A stretch of DNA of 64,000 bases from positions 62,001 through 126,000 of the forward strand of contig NZ_MWQK01000003.1 in NCBI RefSeq assembly GCF_002210425.1, read 5' to 3'. Numbering within the stretch: position 1 is the stretch's first letter; each line of letters begins with the position of its first letter. This DNA is from Fibrobacter sp. UWB2 (GTDB lineage: Bacteria > Fibrobacterota > Fibrobacteria > Fibrobacterales > Fibrobacteraceae). The notes beneath the pieces were generated by a model that saw nothing but the letters and a program-made list of their open reading frames with translations, had not been told where the DNA came from and made no database searches. Shown in pieces: positions 53,339-61,331 of this stretch. The translations under genes and the position numbers were made by a program.

Positions 53339-55689
53339 CAAGTATGAACGAGTCCGATACCAGAAGAAAGAAGATTGACCCCAAACTGAAAGAAGCCTTG
53401 TGGGAAGTGACGCCGGACAGCGCCATTTATACGGAGCAGTCCGCTTACGAAATCGCACCGGGTCGAATCGGCCATGCCGAACGCAACCCCAAGAAAATCG
53501 ACTACCTTCTGGTTTACAAGGGCATCAAGATTGCCATCGTCGAGGCGAAAAAGGACGAACTTGATGTAAGCGAGGGTGTGCCGCAAGCCAAGGAATATGC
53601 GGAACGCATGAACATCCGCTTCACGTATTCCTGCAACGGCGATAAAATCTGGGCAATCGACATGCAGACGGGTAAGGAAGGCTTTGTCAAAGCTTTTCCG
53701 ACACCGCAGGAACTCTGGAATCGGCTTTATCCTGAAAAAAATCCGCTCCGCGACAAACTGAATGCCGTTCCGTTCAACAGGGATGGCGGCAAGTCTCCGC
53801 GCTACTATCAGGAAATCGCAGTCAATAACGTCATGGATGCCATATCCCGAAAGCAGGACCGCATCTTGCTCACGCTTGCTACGGGAACAGGCAAAACCTA
53901 CATCGCGTTCCAAATCTGCTGGAAAATTTTCAAGGCGCATTGGAATGTCGATGGAACGGAACGCTTGCCGCGCATTTTGTTCCTTGCCGACCGCAATATC
54001 CTCTCAAATCAGGCTCTCAATGATTTCGGACAATTTGACGAAAATGCCATGTGCCGCATTACGCCGGAATCTATCGCCAAATCAAAAGGCGTGCCCAAAG
54101 GCCCGAGCATCTATTTCAGCATTTTCCAGACGATGATGACCTCATTGAATGGAAAATTCGTTTATGAAAATTACCCCGAAGACTTCTTTGACCTTGTCAT
54201 CATCGATGAATGCCATCGCGGTGCCGCCAATGACGAAAGCCGCTGGCGTGATATTCTCGATTATTTCCAGCGGGCGTATCACTTGGGCCTGACGGCAACA
54301 CCCAAGAAAAACGAAAATGCCAATACCTACGAGTATTTCGGAAAGCCTGTCTATGTGTATTCTCTGAAGCAGGGAATTGAAGACGGTTTTTTGACGCCTT
54401 ACCGCGTGCGAATCTCTTCTAGCAATATTGACAATTACATCTACGATCCCGAAGACGATGTAGAAAGCGGCGAAATTGACCCGAATAAAATTTATACGGA
54501 AACGGATTTTTATCACGGCAATATCAAGATTCGCGAACGCGATGAGTTTAGGGTTGAAGAATTCCTGAAACAGATTGACCCCGACGAAAAGACGATTGTG
54601 TTCGGTGCGACGCAGGCCCACGCGGCCATTCTGCGAGACCTCATCAATCAGCATTCTCGCAAGCCCAACGTGAATTATTGTAAGCGAGTCACCAGTGACG
54701 ATGGCGACAAGGGCGAAGCCGATTTGAAGACTTTCCAGGACAATGAAAAACTGTTGCCCACGATTCTCACGACATCGCAAAAACTCTCGACAGGTGTAGA
54801 CGCCAAGAACGTCCGCAATATCGTGCTGATGCGGCCAGTGAACAACATCATTGAATTCAAGCAGATTATCGGTCGTGGCACGAGACTTTTCGACGGAAAG
54901 TATTTCTTCACCATTTACGATTTCGTGGGCGCAAGCAGGAACTTTAGCGACCCCGAGTGGGATGGCGAACCGATTATTGATACGCCGGAACCACCCGATG
55001 GTGGAAAAACTGATGGTGGAAATGGCGGGGGGAGAAAGACACCGCAACCGAAACCTTGCAAAATCTGTGGCAATCTCCCGTGCACATGCGACGCAAACGT
55101 GAAAGAAAAAAATTGCGTTGAAATTAAACTTTCTGACGGGCACGTTTTGCGCTTGCGTGCCCAGTGGGAAGAAAAGTTCATGTTCGATGGCGAACTCATA
55201 ACGCTCGAACAGTTTATCAAAATTCTCTTCGGCAAGATTCCGGAGTTCTTCAAGGATAGTAAGGATTTGCGAACCCGCTGGTCTGACCCCATGACCCGCG
55301 AAGCGTTGCTGCAGAACTTGAGCGACAACGGATTCAGCAAAGAAAGGCTCCGCCAAGTGCAAGCCTTGACGCAGAACGAAAAATGCGACCTGCTCGACGT
55401 GCTGGAACTCATCGCTTACAACAAGAGCCCCATGGAGCGCGCCGAAAGAGTCCGCCTGATGCACGAAGAAATCTTGAACGAAATATCCGAAAAGCAAGTT
55501 CCCTTTATGGAATTCGTCTTGCAGCAATATGTGGAAAACGGAGTCGATGAACTCTCGCTGAACCAGTTGCCCGAACTCGTCAAACTCAAGTACGGCACCA
55601 TCAAGGATGCCTGCGATAAAATGGGCGTGACCGGCAAGGATTTGAAGAAGCTCTTTACCGATTTCCAGAAGACGTTGTACGTAGCGTAA
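53332..55689 (+). CDS. hsdR: Type I restriction subunit HsdR (EcoEI-like), 785 aa
   Basis: Motor and nuclease subunit. Nuclease core KIDYLLVYKGIKIAIVEAKK (D..E.K), helicase motif I LATGTGKT, DEAH-like IIDECHRGA, GLTATPKK and a RGTRLFDGK motif VI. A cysteine cluster, CKICGNLPCTCD (about 576-587), follows; then the C-terminal helical EcoEI-type domain. Shorter than the first HsdR in this window and of a different subfamily. ATG 53332 overlaps the HsdS stop; ATG 53344 is the alternative start, and the four extra residues come from the repeat. Confidence 0.95.
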   Translation: MTASMNESDTRRKKIDPKLKEALWEVTPDSAIYTEQSAYEIAPGRIGHAERNPKKIDYLLVYKGIKIAIVEAKKDELDVSEGVPQAKEYAERMNIRFTYSCNGDKIWAIDMQTGKEGFVKAFPTPQELWNRLYPEKNPLRDKLNAVPFNRDGGKSPRYYQEIAVNNVMDAISRKQDRILLTLATGTGKTYIAFQICWKIFKAHWNVDGTERLPRILFLADRNILSNQALNDFGQFDENAMCRITPESIAKSKGVPKGPSIYFSIFQTMMTSLNGKFVYENYPEDFFDLVIIDECHRGAANDESRWRDILDYFQRAYHLGLTATPKKNENANTYEYFGKPVYVYSLKQGIEDGFLTPYRVRISSSNIDNYIYDPEDDVESGEIDPNKIYTETDFYHGNIKIRERDEFRVEEFLKQIDPDEKTIVFGATQAHAAILRDLINQHSRKPNVNYCKRVTSDDGDKGEADLKTFQDNEKLLPTILTTSQKLSTGVDAKNVRNIVLMRPVNNIIEFKQIIGRGTRLFDGKYFFTIYDFVGASRNFSDPEWDGEPIIDTPEPPDGGKTDGGNGGGRKTPQPKPCKICGNLPCTCDANVKEKNCVEIKLSDGHVLRLRAQWEEKFMFDGELITLEQFIKILFGKIPEFFKDSKDLRTRWSDPMTREALLQNLSDNGFSKERLRQVQALTQNEKCDLLDVLELIAYNKSPMERAERVRLMHEEILNEISEKQVPFMEFVLQQYVENGVDELSLNQLPELVKLKYGTIKDACDKMGVTGKDLKKLFTDFQKTLYVA

Positions 55690-55706
55690 TTTTTTGTCAA
55701 AACCTC

Positions 55707-55735
55707 TTGACAACCGCCATATAGCAATTTATATT
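55707..55735 (+). promoter_or_regulatory. Recurrent promoter cassette, copy 2
   Basis: TTGACA, 17 bp, TATATT, then TAGTGCACAAACGTGTAGAA. Nearly identical to 61031-61059 beyond the boxes as well. Confidence 0.75.
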
Positions 55736-55741
55736 TAGTGC

Positions 55742-55855
55742 ACAAACGTGTAGAAAATTATTTGGCTCTGTCAAGCCTTTTTGTATTACTGCGAACCTGC
55801 TGCGGCGATCCGACCGCCCAAAAAATTAGCCCGCGAGAAATCGCGGGTCTTTTTT
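55742..55855 (+). ncRNA. Candidate small RNA or attenuator leader before the amidotransferase
   Basis: A predicted transcript from the cassette promoter to the intrinsic terminator at 55830-55855, about 114 nt, without a convincing ORF. It includes TTGGCTCTGTC and CGAACCTGCTGCGGCG, found again after the next gene. Either a stand-alone RNA or a terminator-controlled leader. Inferred only. Confidence 0.4.
55830..55855 (+). terminator. Intrinsic terminator 13 nt upstream of the amidotransferase ATG
   Basis: CCCGCGA / TCGCGGG 7-bp stem, GAAA loop, then TCTTTTTT. Confidence 0.85.
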
Positions 55856-55867
55856 ATATTTGCGGTT

Positions 55868-56578
55868 ATGGAAACCTATATTTTTCAGCATGTTGAATAC
55901 GAAGGTCCGGGAGCGATTCTCCCCTACCTGCAGGCCAAGGGGCACAACGTTCATATCGTGCGCCTTTACGCCGGCGACCCCATTCCTCATGAAGACGACG
56001 TGGACTTCGCCATCTTGATGGGTGGGCCCATGAGCGTTCTGGACGAAACAAAGTACCCTCATTTTGTTCGCGAAAAAGAACTTTGCTGCGACATGGTGCA
56101 GCTGGGCAAGCCCCTTCTGGGAATCTGCCTCGGTGCCCAGATGATCGCAAGCGCCTTTGGCGCGGCCATCAAGAAAAATCCCGAAAAGGAAATCGGCTGG
56201 TTCCCCGTCACCTTCACCGGCGATGCAGTCGAAGAAATGAATTTGCCCGAAAGCCTGGACGTTTTCCATTGGCATGGCGAAACCTTTGACATTCCAGAAC
56301 TACCGGGCATTGCAGAACCATTCGCCTTTAGTGAAGCCTGCCAGAATCAGGCATTCAAAATCGGCAGCGGAATCGCATTGCAGTTCCATCTAGAAGCCAC
56401 GCCCGAATCCATGGAAAGCATGTTAAAGAACGGCGACGACGAAATCAAGGCAGGCATTGCCGCAGGTTTTGACTACGTTCAAAACCCGAAGGACATCCGC
56501 ATTGCCGGTAAGACCGCCATGGGCCCCGCCAACGAATTGCTGGTAAAAATCTTGGATTACCTGTTGGAAGAAAAATAA
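55868..56578 (+). CDS. Class I glutamine amidotransferase (GMP-synthase GATase-like), 236 aa
   Basis: ILMGGPMSVLDE, nucleophile elbow LLGICLGAQM (Cys87) and the catalytic His/Glu FHLEAT (H174, E176) give a complete triad. Stand-alone GATase domain of the type annotated as YfeJ-like/type 1 glutamine amidotransferase; it hydrolyses glutamine or a gamma-glutamyl bond, acceptor unknown. ATG 55868 follows a terminator closely, with no clear SD; a longer frame from 55781 would run through the terminator. Flanked on both sides by TTGGCTCTG repeats. Confidence 0.85.
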   Translation: METYIFQHVEYEGPGAILPYLQAKGHNVHIVRLYAGDPIPHEDDVDFAILMGGPMSVLDETKYPHFVREKELCCDMVQLGKPLLGICLGAQMIASAFGAAIKKNPEKEIGWFPVTFTGDAVEEMNLPESLDVFHWHGETFDIPELPGIAEPFAFSEACQNQAFKIGSGIALQFHLEATPESMESMLKNGDDEIKAGIAAGFDYVQNPKDIRIAGKTAMGPANELLVKILDYLLEEK

Positions 56579-56599
56579 GCAGGATGATTTTGAATAAAG

Positions 56600-56860
56600 G
56601 CAAATAGGTTCTGTGACCGTTGGCTCTGTCGGGCCAGACCGTACTTTTGGGTCGAAACTGCGAAAAAGCTGCGAAAATGACCCTTTGGCTCTGCTGGGCC
56701 AGATTGTACTGCTGTGAACTTGCTGCGACGGTCAGGGCGGGCCGGATAGCCAAAAAACTACGGTTCCGCAGCGAATAAACAGCCTGGAAGGGGCTTACGA
56801 AACCTCAAAAGTTTGCTAGCCGAGGGCGCCTGTACAGAATAACCCGACAGAGCCAATTAT
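56600..56860. repeat. TTGGCTCTG repeat family, flanking the amidotransferase
   Basis: Direct copies at 56619 and 56685, an inverted copy at 56848-56856, and one before the gene at 55762. The pair 55762/56685 also shares GTA..ACTG.GAAC.TGCTGCG downstream. No ORF in the region. Confidence 0.6.
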
Positions 56861-56926
56861 TTTTCGCGCACAGTGTAAAACAAGCAAAGCCCCGCCTTTT
56901 TATGCATGTAGGCGGAGGGAGGAAAG

Positions 56927-57004
56927 ATGAAGAATGTCGCAAAATCAAGCTTGCTTGATTTTATGACCGAGTTGCAGCCGATTGCACTTAGTGCAAATGG
57001 CTGA
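56927..57004 (+). CDS. Possible 25-aa peptide ORF
   Basis: Strong SD (GGAGGGAGGAAAG) before ATG; encodes MKNVAKSSLLDFMTELQPIA and five more residues. It contains AAATCAAG/CTTGATTT and TTGCAC/GTGCAA inverted repeats. Could equally be the start of a lost gene. The rest of 57005-57121 holds a TGTGCAA-AAA-TTGCACA hairpin only. Confidence 0.3.
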   Translation: MKNVAKSSLLDFMTELQPIALSANG

Positions 57005-57121
57005 GCTGTTCAATACGGGCTGAACTTCAATAAATCGGCATATTCGCAACATTTTTCAGACGCAGGAATTGTATGAAAATTCAACTTGTGCAAAAATTGC
57101 ACAGGTTCGTTGTAACCAACA

Positions 57122-57364
57122 TCACAATCCCAAAATCCTCAGATAGTCCATCCGGCTATTCAAAATTCGAATGACAAAAACTTTATCACGTTCGTTCCGG
57201 TAAAAGACCAAATACCCGCTGACAGAAAGGCAACGATACTTCGTCAAGCTATTTACCTTACCTCTTAACGAAGGGCCGATCTCGGGGAAAACGGCTAGGT
57301 TGTCAATGGCGTCAAGAATTTCAATGATTTTTTCATTTGCCGCCTTAATATTTTTTCCGCACAT
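57122..57364 (-). pseudogene. RelE/ParE-family toxin, N-terminally shortened, 80 aa
   Basis: NEKIIEILDAIDNLAVFPEIGPSLRGKV..YRCLSVSGYLVFYRNERDKVFVIRILNSRMDYLRILG fits the RelE/ParE toxin core (beta-sheet and basic C-terminus). The usual first strand and helix (about 20-25 residues) are missing; the frame before residue 1 runs into the antitoxin gene without homology. ATG 57364 overlaps the antitoxin end by 20 nt. The deletion probably removed the junction, so toxicity is doubtful. Confidence 0.7.
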
Positions 57365-57584
57365 CAGCGGCGGAAAGCCATCGTCCCTGTTCAGCGGAGC
57401 GTTCGCCTTCGGCAAGAGCCTTCTGTAACTTCAGTTCGGCGACCATGCGTTCGTATTCCTTGATGTCTATTACAACGTAACAACCGCGACCGTTCTTGGT
57501 CAAAAAGACTGGAGAATCTTCGGTCACGTTCTGAAGAACTTCGTTATAATTGCGCAAATCAGAAACTGGCAAAATACAGGGCAT
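57345..57584 (-). CDS. Phd/YefM-family antitoxin, 79 aa
   Basis: PVSDLRNYNEVLQNVTEDSPVFLTKNGRGCYVVIDIKEYERM is the Phd/YefM DNA-binding fold. The C-terminal helix (AELKLQKALAEGERSAEQGRW) wraps the toxin. Very strong SD (AAAGGAGG). First gene of the pair. Confidence 0.88.
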   Translation of the reverse strand: MPCILPVSDLRNYNEVLQNVTEDSPVFLTKNGRGCYVVIDIKEYERMVAELKLQKALAEGERSAEQGRWLSAADVRKKY

Positions 57585-57719
57585 GGGGAACCTCCTTTCC
57601 TAAAATACAAAATTTTAAGAATAATTACAAGTAAAATTCAACGAAAAACGTGCCGTATTACGAGTTTTCCGTTTCAAATCTATGCTTTTTAAACATATCT
57701 AGTTATGAAAACAAAGTAT

Positions 57720-57748
57720 TTGCAATATCTAGAAAATGGAGGTATATT
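57720..57748 (+). promoter_or_regulatory. Promoter of the flavoprotein gene
   Basis: TTGCAA, 17 bp, TATATT, followed by TGAACAT, as after the promoter at 3487. Confidence 0.6.
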
Positions 57749-57781
57749 TGAACATGTAAAGACTTCAACCGAGAGGAACCT

Positions 57782-58321
57782 ATGAAAAAAGTATTGGTCT
57801 TGTCCAGCAGCTTGCGCAAGGGGAGCAACTCCGAAACCTTGGCGCAGGAGTTCGCGAAGGGTGCCGCCGAGGCGGGCAACAAGGTGGAATTCGAGTCGCT
57901 ACGCGGCAAGAAGATCGGTTTCTGCATGGGCTGCCTCGCTTGCCAGAAGAAGGGCAAGTGCGTCATCAAGGACGACGCTCCCGCCATCACCAAGAAGATG
58001 GAATCGGCTGATGTCATTGTGTTCGCGACGCCGATTTACTATTACGAGATGAGCGGCCAGCTCAAGACAATGCTCGACCGCGCAAATTCCCTCTATTCCA
58101 GCGATTACAAGTTCCGCGAGATTTACTTGCTCACGTCTGCTGCCGACACCGACGCGAAGGCCATGAACATCGCGAAGCGCGGCATTGGCGGGTGGATCGC
58201 TTGTTTCGATGGCGTGAAACTTAAGGGCGCCCTCTGCGCCACGGGTGCCGAAAGAGCCGGTGACGTCAAGAAGAATTCCGCACTCCTGAAAAAGGCGTTC
58301 GCCATGGGAAAGAAAGTTTAA
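57782..58321 (+). CDS. Flavodoxin-like NAD(P)H:FMN oxidoreductase, 179 aa
   Basis: FMN phosphate loop SSSLRKGSNSETLAQEF, then FCMGCLACQKKGKCVIKDD (a four-cysteine element as in iron-sulfur flavoproteins and related reductases) and VFATPIYYYEMSGQLKTMLDR. Cytosolic electron-transfer or quinone/azo reductase; substrate unknown. SD GAGGAAC. The DUF1349 gene follows after 35 nt. Confidence 0.88.
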   Translation: MKKVLVLSSSLRKGSNSETLAQEFAKGAAEAGNKVEFESLRGKKIGFCMGCLACQKKGKCVIKDDAPAITKKMESADVIVFATPIYYYEMSGQLKTMLDRANSLYSSDYKFREIYLLTSAADTDAKAMNIAKRGIGGWIACFDGVKLKGALCATGAERAGDVKKNSALLKKAFAMGKKV

Positions 58322-58356
58322 TAAGGGGTGATCAACTATGAAAAAAGGAATTCCTC

Positions 58357-58968
58357 ATGAAGCAAGTTTTTGACACCGCCGACCTGAAATGGACTCGCGA
58401 ACCTGCAACTTACAAAGTTGGCGAGGATGAAATTTGCATCGTGACCGATCCGCATACGGATCTCTGGCAAAGAACTTATTACCGTTTTCGCAACGACAAT
58501 GCGCCGGTTCTTCAGATTGAAACGGAGGAAAAATTTTTCTCGTTTGTCATGAAGACAGACTTTTCTGGAAGCCATCATCGCTTCGATCAGTGCGGAATCG
58601 CTATGTATCTTGATTCTGAAAATTGGCTGAAAGCATCTGTTGAATACGAAAATGAAAAATTCCAGCATCTTGGTTCGGTTGTAACCAACCACGGTTATTC
58701 CGACTGGGCTACGACTGCTATCAGTGCCGAAATTAAAACGATGTGGTTCCGCTTTAGCCGTCGAGAAAGTGACTATTGCGTAGAATGCTCGCAAGATGGA
58801 AAAAACTTCACGCAAATGCGCATTTGCCACATGTGGGAAGGTGCTGGTAAAATCCGCTTTGGTATTTACGCTTGTAGCCCTGAAGATTCCTCGTTCTTGG
58901 CAAAATTTTCAGACTTCGCGTTGACGGAATGCCTGTGGAAAGCTCACGACGGCCAGCAACCTGATTGA
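58357..58968 (+). CDS. DUF1349 concanavalin-A-like protein, 203 aa
   Basis: FSFVMKTDFSGSHHRFDQCGIAMYLDSENWLKASVEYEN and VVTNHGYSDWATT, then WFRFSRRESDYCVECSQDGKNF match DUF1349, a jelly-roll fold without established activity. No signal peptide, so cytoplasmic. Starts after AAAGGAATT. Second gene after the flavoprotein. Confidence 0.85.
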   Translation: MKQVFDTADLKWTREPATYKVGEDEICIVTDPHTDLWQRTYYRFRNDNAPVLQIETEEKFFSFVMKTDFSGSHHRFDQCGIAMYLDSENWLKASVEYENEKFQHLGSVVTNHGYSDWATTAISAEIKTMWFRFSRRESDYCVECSQDGKNFTQMRICHMWEGAGKIRFGIYACSPEDSSFLAKFSDFALTECLWKAHDGQQPD

Positions 58969-59065
58969 ATTTGTTTATTAAATATCCATGCCTAAAAAGC
59001 ATAACAAACCATAGTAAATAAGCAATTGCTATTGTACAGGGAATAAATAATATTAAAAATGTAAA

Positions 59066-59095
59066 GGGAGATGTCCGCCTGCGCGGACATGACAA
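59066..59095. repeat. Palindromic dispersed repeat
   Basis: GGGAGATGTCCGCC..GCGCGGACATGACAA between the DUF1349 and hydrolase genes. Confidence 0.8.
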
Positions 59096-59127
59096 GAAGA
59101 GTTGAATTTTTAAATAGGAGATAAATC

Positions 59128-60330
59128 ATGAAATCCAGATTCTTAAAAGCGGCGCTCGCCGTGGCTTCCGCATGCACCCTGATGGCATGCTCCCCCGAAA
59201 AAGTCCCTTCGACAAGCTCAGGGACCTTGTCGACAACAAAGCAGGCAACAGAAACTGCCTCCGCAGCACAACAGACAAAGGAAGAAAATATGAACAAGCT
59301 CACGCTCACCGCCGAATGGGACAAGGTATTCCCCAAGAGCGACAAGGTCGAACATTCCAAGGTCACTTTCAAGAACCATTTTGGCATTGAACTCGCCGCC
59401 GACATGTTCGTGCCCAAGGACACGAGCCTCAAGGTGAACGGCAAGTTCCCCGCAATCGCAGTCTCTGGCCCGTTCGGTGCCGTCAAGGAACAGTCCAGCG
59501 GCCTTTACGCCCAGCAGATGGCGGAACGCGGATTCCTGACCATCGCATTCGACCCGAGCTTCACTGGCGAATCGGGCGGCGAGCCGCGCTACATGAACAG
59601 CCCGGACATCAACACCGAAGACTTCATGGCATCTGTAGATTTCCTCTCGACCCGCGACAATGTTGACCCGGAACGCATCGGCATCATCGGCATTTGCGGC
59701 TGGGGCGGCATGGCGATTAACGCTGCCGGCATCGATACCCGCGTCAAGGCGACAGTCGCTTCGACCATGTACGACATGAGCCGCGTGACTGCAAACGGCT
59801 ACTTCGATTCCGCAAACAACGCCGACGCCCGTAACGAAGCGCGCAAGGCACTGATGGCCCAGCGCACCAAGGACTTCAAGAACGGCACCTACGACCTGGC
59901 CGGCGGTGTGGTGGACCCGCTTCCGGACGACGTTCCTTACTTTGTCAAGGATTACTTCGCCTACTACAAGACCCCGCGCGGCTACCACAAGCGCTCTCTC
60001 AACAGCAACAAGGGCTGGGCCGCTTCCGCAGGCACCTCGCTCATGAACACGAAACTCCTCGCATACGCCGACGAAATCCGTAACCCGGTGCTCATCATCC
60101 ACGGCGAAAAGGCTCACAGCCGCTACTTCGGCGAAGGCGCATTCGAAAAGATGACCGGCAAGAAGGTCAAGGTCCCTGCAAAGCTTGACCCCAGCAAGAA
60201 CTGGAGCAAGACCGTCGGCAACAAGGAACTCCTCGTCATCCCCGGAGCCTCCCACGTGGACCTCTACGACAACCTGGAAAAGATCCCCTTCGAAAAGCTG
60301 AACGAATTCTTCAAGACGAACTTGAAGTAA
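59128..60330 (+). CDS. Lipoprotein alpha/beta hydrolase with Cys nucleophile (dienelactone-hydrolase-like), 400 aa
   Basis: Lipobox LMAC (Cys21) and a Ser/Thr-rich linker (22-53) containing VPSTSSGTLSTT, encoded by a CCCTTCGACAAGCTCAGGGA repeat. The catalytic part starts about residue 54: FKNHFGIELAADMFVP, DFMASVDFLSTRDNV..RIGIIGICGWGG (nucleophile Cys190), then the His region GASHVDLYDN. An internal ATG at 59290 has AAGGAAG upstream and would give a cytoplasmic 346-aa form, suggesting the signal part was added or both forms are made. Confidence 0.85.
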   Translation: MKSRFLKAALAVASACTLMACSPEKVPSTSSGTLSTTKQATETASAAQQTKEENMNKLTLTAEWDKVFPKSDKVEHSKVTFKNHFGIELAADMFVPKDTSLKVNGKFPAIAVSGPFGAVKEQSSGLYAQQMAERGFLTIAFDPSFTGESGGEPRYMNSPDINTEDFMASVDFLSTRDNVDPERIGIIGICGWGGMAINAAGIDTRVKATVASTMYDMSRVTANGYFDSANNADARNEARKALMAQRTKDFKNGTYDLAGGVVDPLPDDVPYFVKDYFAYYKTPRGYHKRSLNSNKGWAASAGTSLMNTKLLAYADEIRNPVLIIHGEKAHSRYFGEGAFEKMTGKKVKVPAKLDPSKNWSKTVGNKELLVIPGASHVDLYDNLEKIPFEKLNEFFKTNLK

Positions 60331-60339
60331 CTTGACTGA

Positions 60340-60420
60340 TGTCATCCCCGCGTAGGCGGGGATCTCCTGTATTGTGTCATCCTGAGCGAAGTGCCGCAGG
60401 TACGCAGCCGAAGGATCTAA
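60340..60420. repeat. Two dispersed repeats between lipoprotein genes
   Basis: TGTCATCCCCGCG..GCGGGGATCTCC (60340-60367) and TGTCATCCTGAGCGAAG..CGAAGGATC (60375-60418). Confidence 0.8.
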
Positions 60421-60429
60421 AAGAGGATC

Positions 60430-60960
60430 ATGTTTATGAAAAAACTTTTCGCATTCATCGCCACTCTTTTGCTGTTCGCAGCTTGCTCTTCTGACGCGGC
60501 GTCGTTTGTCAAACCGTCGCAGCCTGAAGCTCAGACGCCGAAATCGTCCGCCAGTAAAACGCCCGGCGCAGAGCCAGCAAGTTCATCGGCCCAAACGGAG
60601 GCTCCCGTGAAACTCAAGATCCATGTGAACGACACCACCTTCACGGCAACGCTCGAAGAAAATTCCTCGGCCAAGGCCTTCGCCGAATTCCTCGCGCAGG
60701 GCGACATGACGCTTGACATGCACGACTACGGCAGCTTCGAGAAGGTGGCTGACCTGCCGCGCAGTTTCCCGCGCAACGACAAGCAAATCGACACCGACGC
60801 AGGCGACATCATCCTTTACCAGGGCAATTCCATCACCATTTACTACGACAAGAATTCCTGGAACTTTACGCGCCTGGCACGCATCGACAACGTAAACAAG
60901 AAACGCCTCCTGCAGATCCTCGGCAAAGGGAACGTGAAGGCGACATTCTCGGTGGAATAG
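60430..60960 (+). CDS. Lipoprotein with cyclophilin-like domain, 176 aa
   Basis: Lipobox FAAC (Cys19). A Ser/Pro/Ala-rich linker to about residue 58 is followed by KIHVNDTTFTATLEENSSAKAFAEFL..LDMHDYGSFEKVADLPRSFPRNDKQIDTDAGDIILYQGNSITIYYD. This is the cyclophilin-like beta-barrel family common in gut bacteria. No isomerase active site is evident. ATG 60430 follows AGAGGA. Confidence 0.85.
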   Translation: MFMKKLFAFIATLLLFAACSSDAASFVKPSQPEAQTPKSSASKTPGAEPASSSAQTEAPVKLKIHVNDTTFTATLEENSSAKAFAEFLAQGDMTLDMHDYGSFEKVADLPRSFPRNDKQIDTDAGDIILYQGNSITIYYDKNSWNFTRLARIDNVNKKRLLQILGKGNVKATFSVE

Positions 60961-61030
60961 ATATATATTTAAGCACATGCCTGGTACACAACCTTGTGTA
61001 CCGATGAAAGAGAAAAAATGCATAAACCTC

Positions 61031-61059
61031 TTGACAATCGCGTTCTGGCAACTTATATT
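61031..61059 (+). promoter_or_regulatory. Recurrent promoter cassette, copy 3, with no gene downstream
   Basis: TTGACA, 17 bp, TATATT, then TAGTGCACAAGTGTGTAGAA. The preceding AACCTC is shared with copy 2. No plus-strand ORF of note follows before the antisense cupin fragment. Confidence 0.7.
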
Positions 61060-61171
61060 TAGTGCACAAGTGTGTAGAAGTCGCAGGGCGATGTAGAACT
61101 TTGGTGTTGAAGCCCCCAGTAATGTTTAAGATTTTAAACACAAGTCCTTTATGATGGTCAAAATCGCCATT

Positions 61172-61309
61172 CTAAGCCACGGACTTATCCACAACACGAA
61201 AGTCATACTTTCCCGATTCATCGTTATACATACGGGCACTCATCATACCGGTGCCATTATCCATGCCTGGAAACGTCATGGATGCAATCTCATTGAAATC
61301 TATGCGCAT
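61172..61309 (-). pseudogene. Truncated cupin-like protein, 45 aa
   Basis: Reads MRIDFNEIASMTFPGMDNGT followed by GMMSARMYNDESGK, the start of a small cupin family, then changes into unrelated residues and stops. Good SD (GGAGGAG). The metal-binding histidines are absent. It is 22 nt downstream of the acetyltransferase on the same strand. Confidence 0.6.
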
Positions 61310-61331
61310 GTTCTCCTCCAAAAACTGGAAG

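Noticed and set aside
54142-55713. 523-aa minus-strand ORF
   Set aside because: Antisense to the second HsdR.
58339-58371. 10-codon leader peptide before the DUF1349 gene
   Set aside because: ATG AAA AAA GGA.. exists but overlaps the SD of the real gene and has no attenuator structure.
8621-60420. Palindromic repeats as terminators
   Set aside because: Many form good stems but lack T-tracts, occur inside genes and between co-directional genes, and share flanking GGAGAT/ATGACA, so they are treated as a dispersed repeat family.
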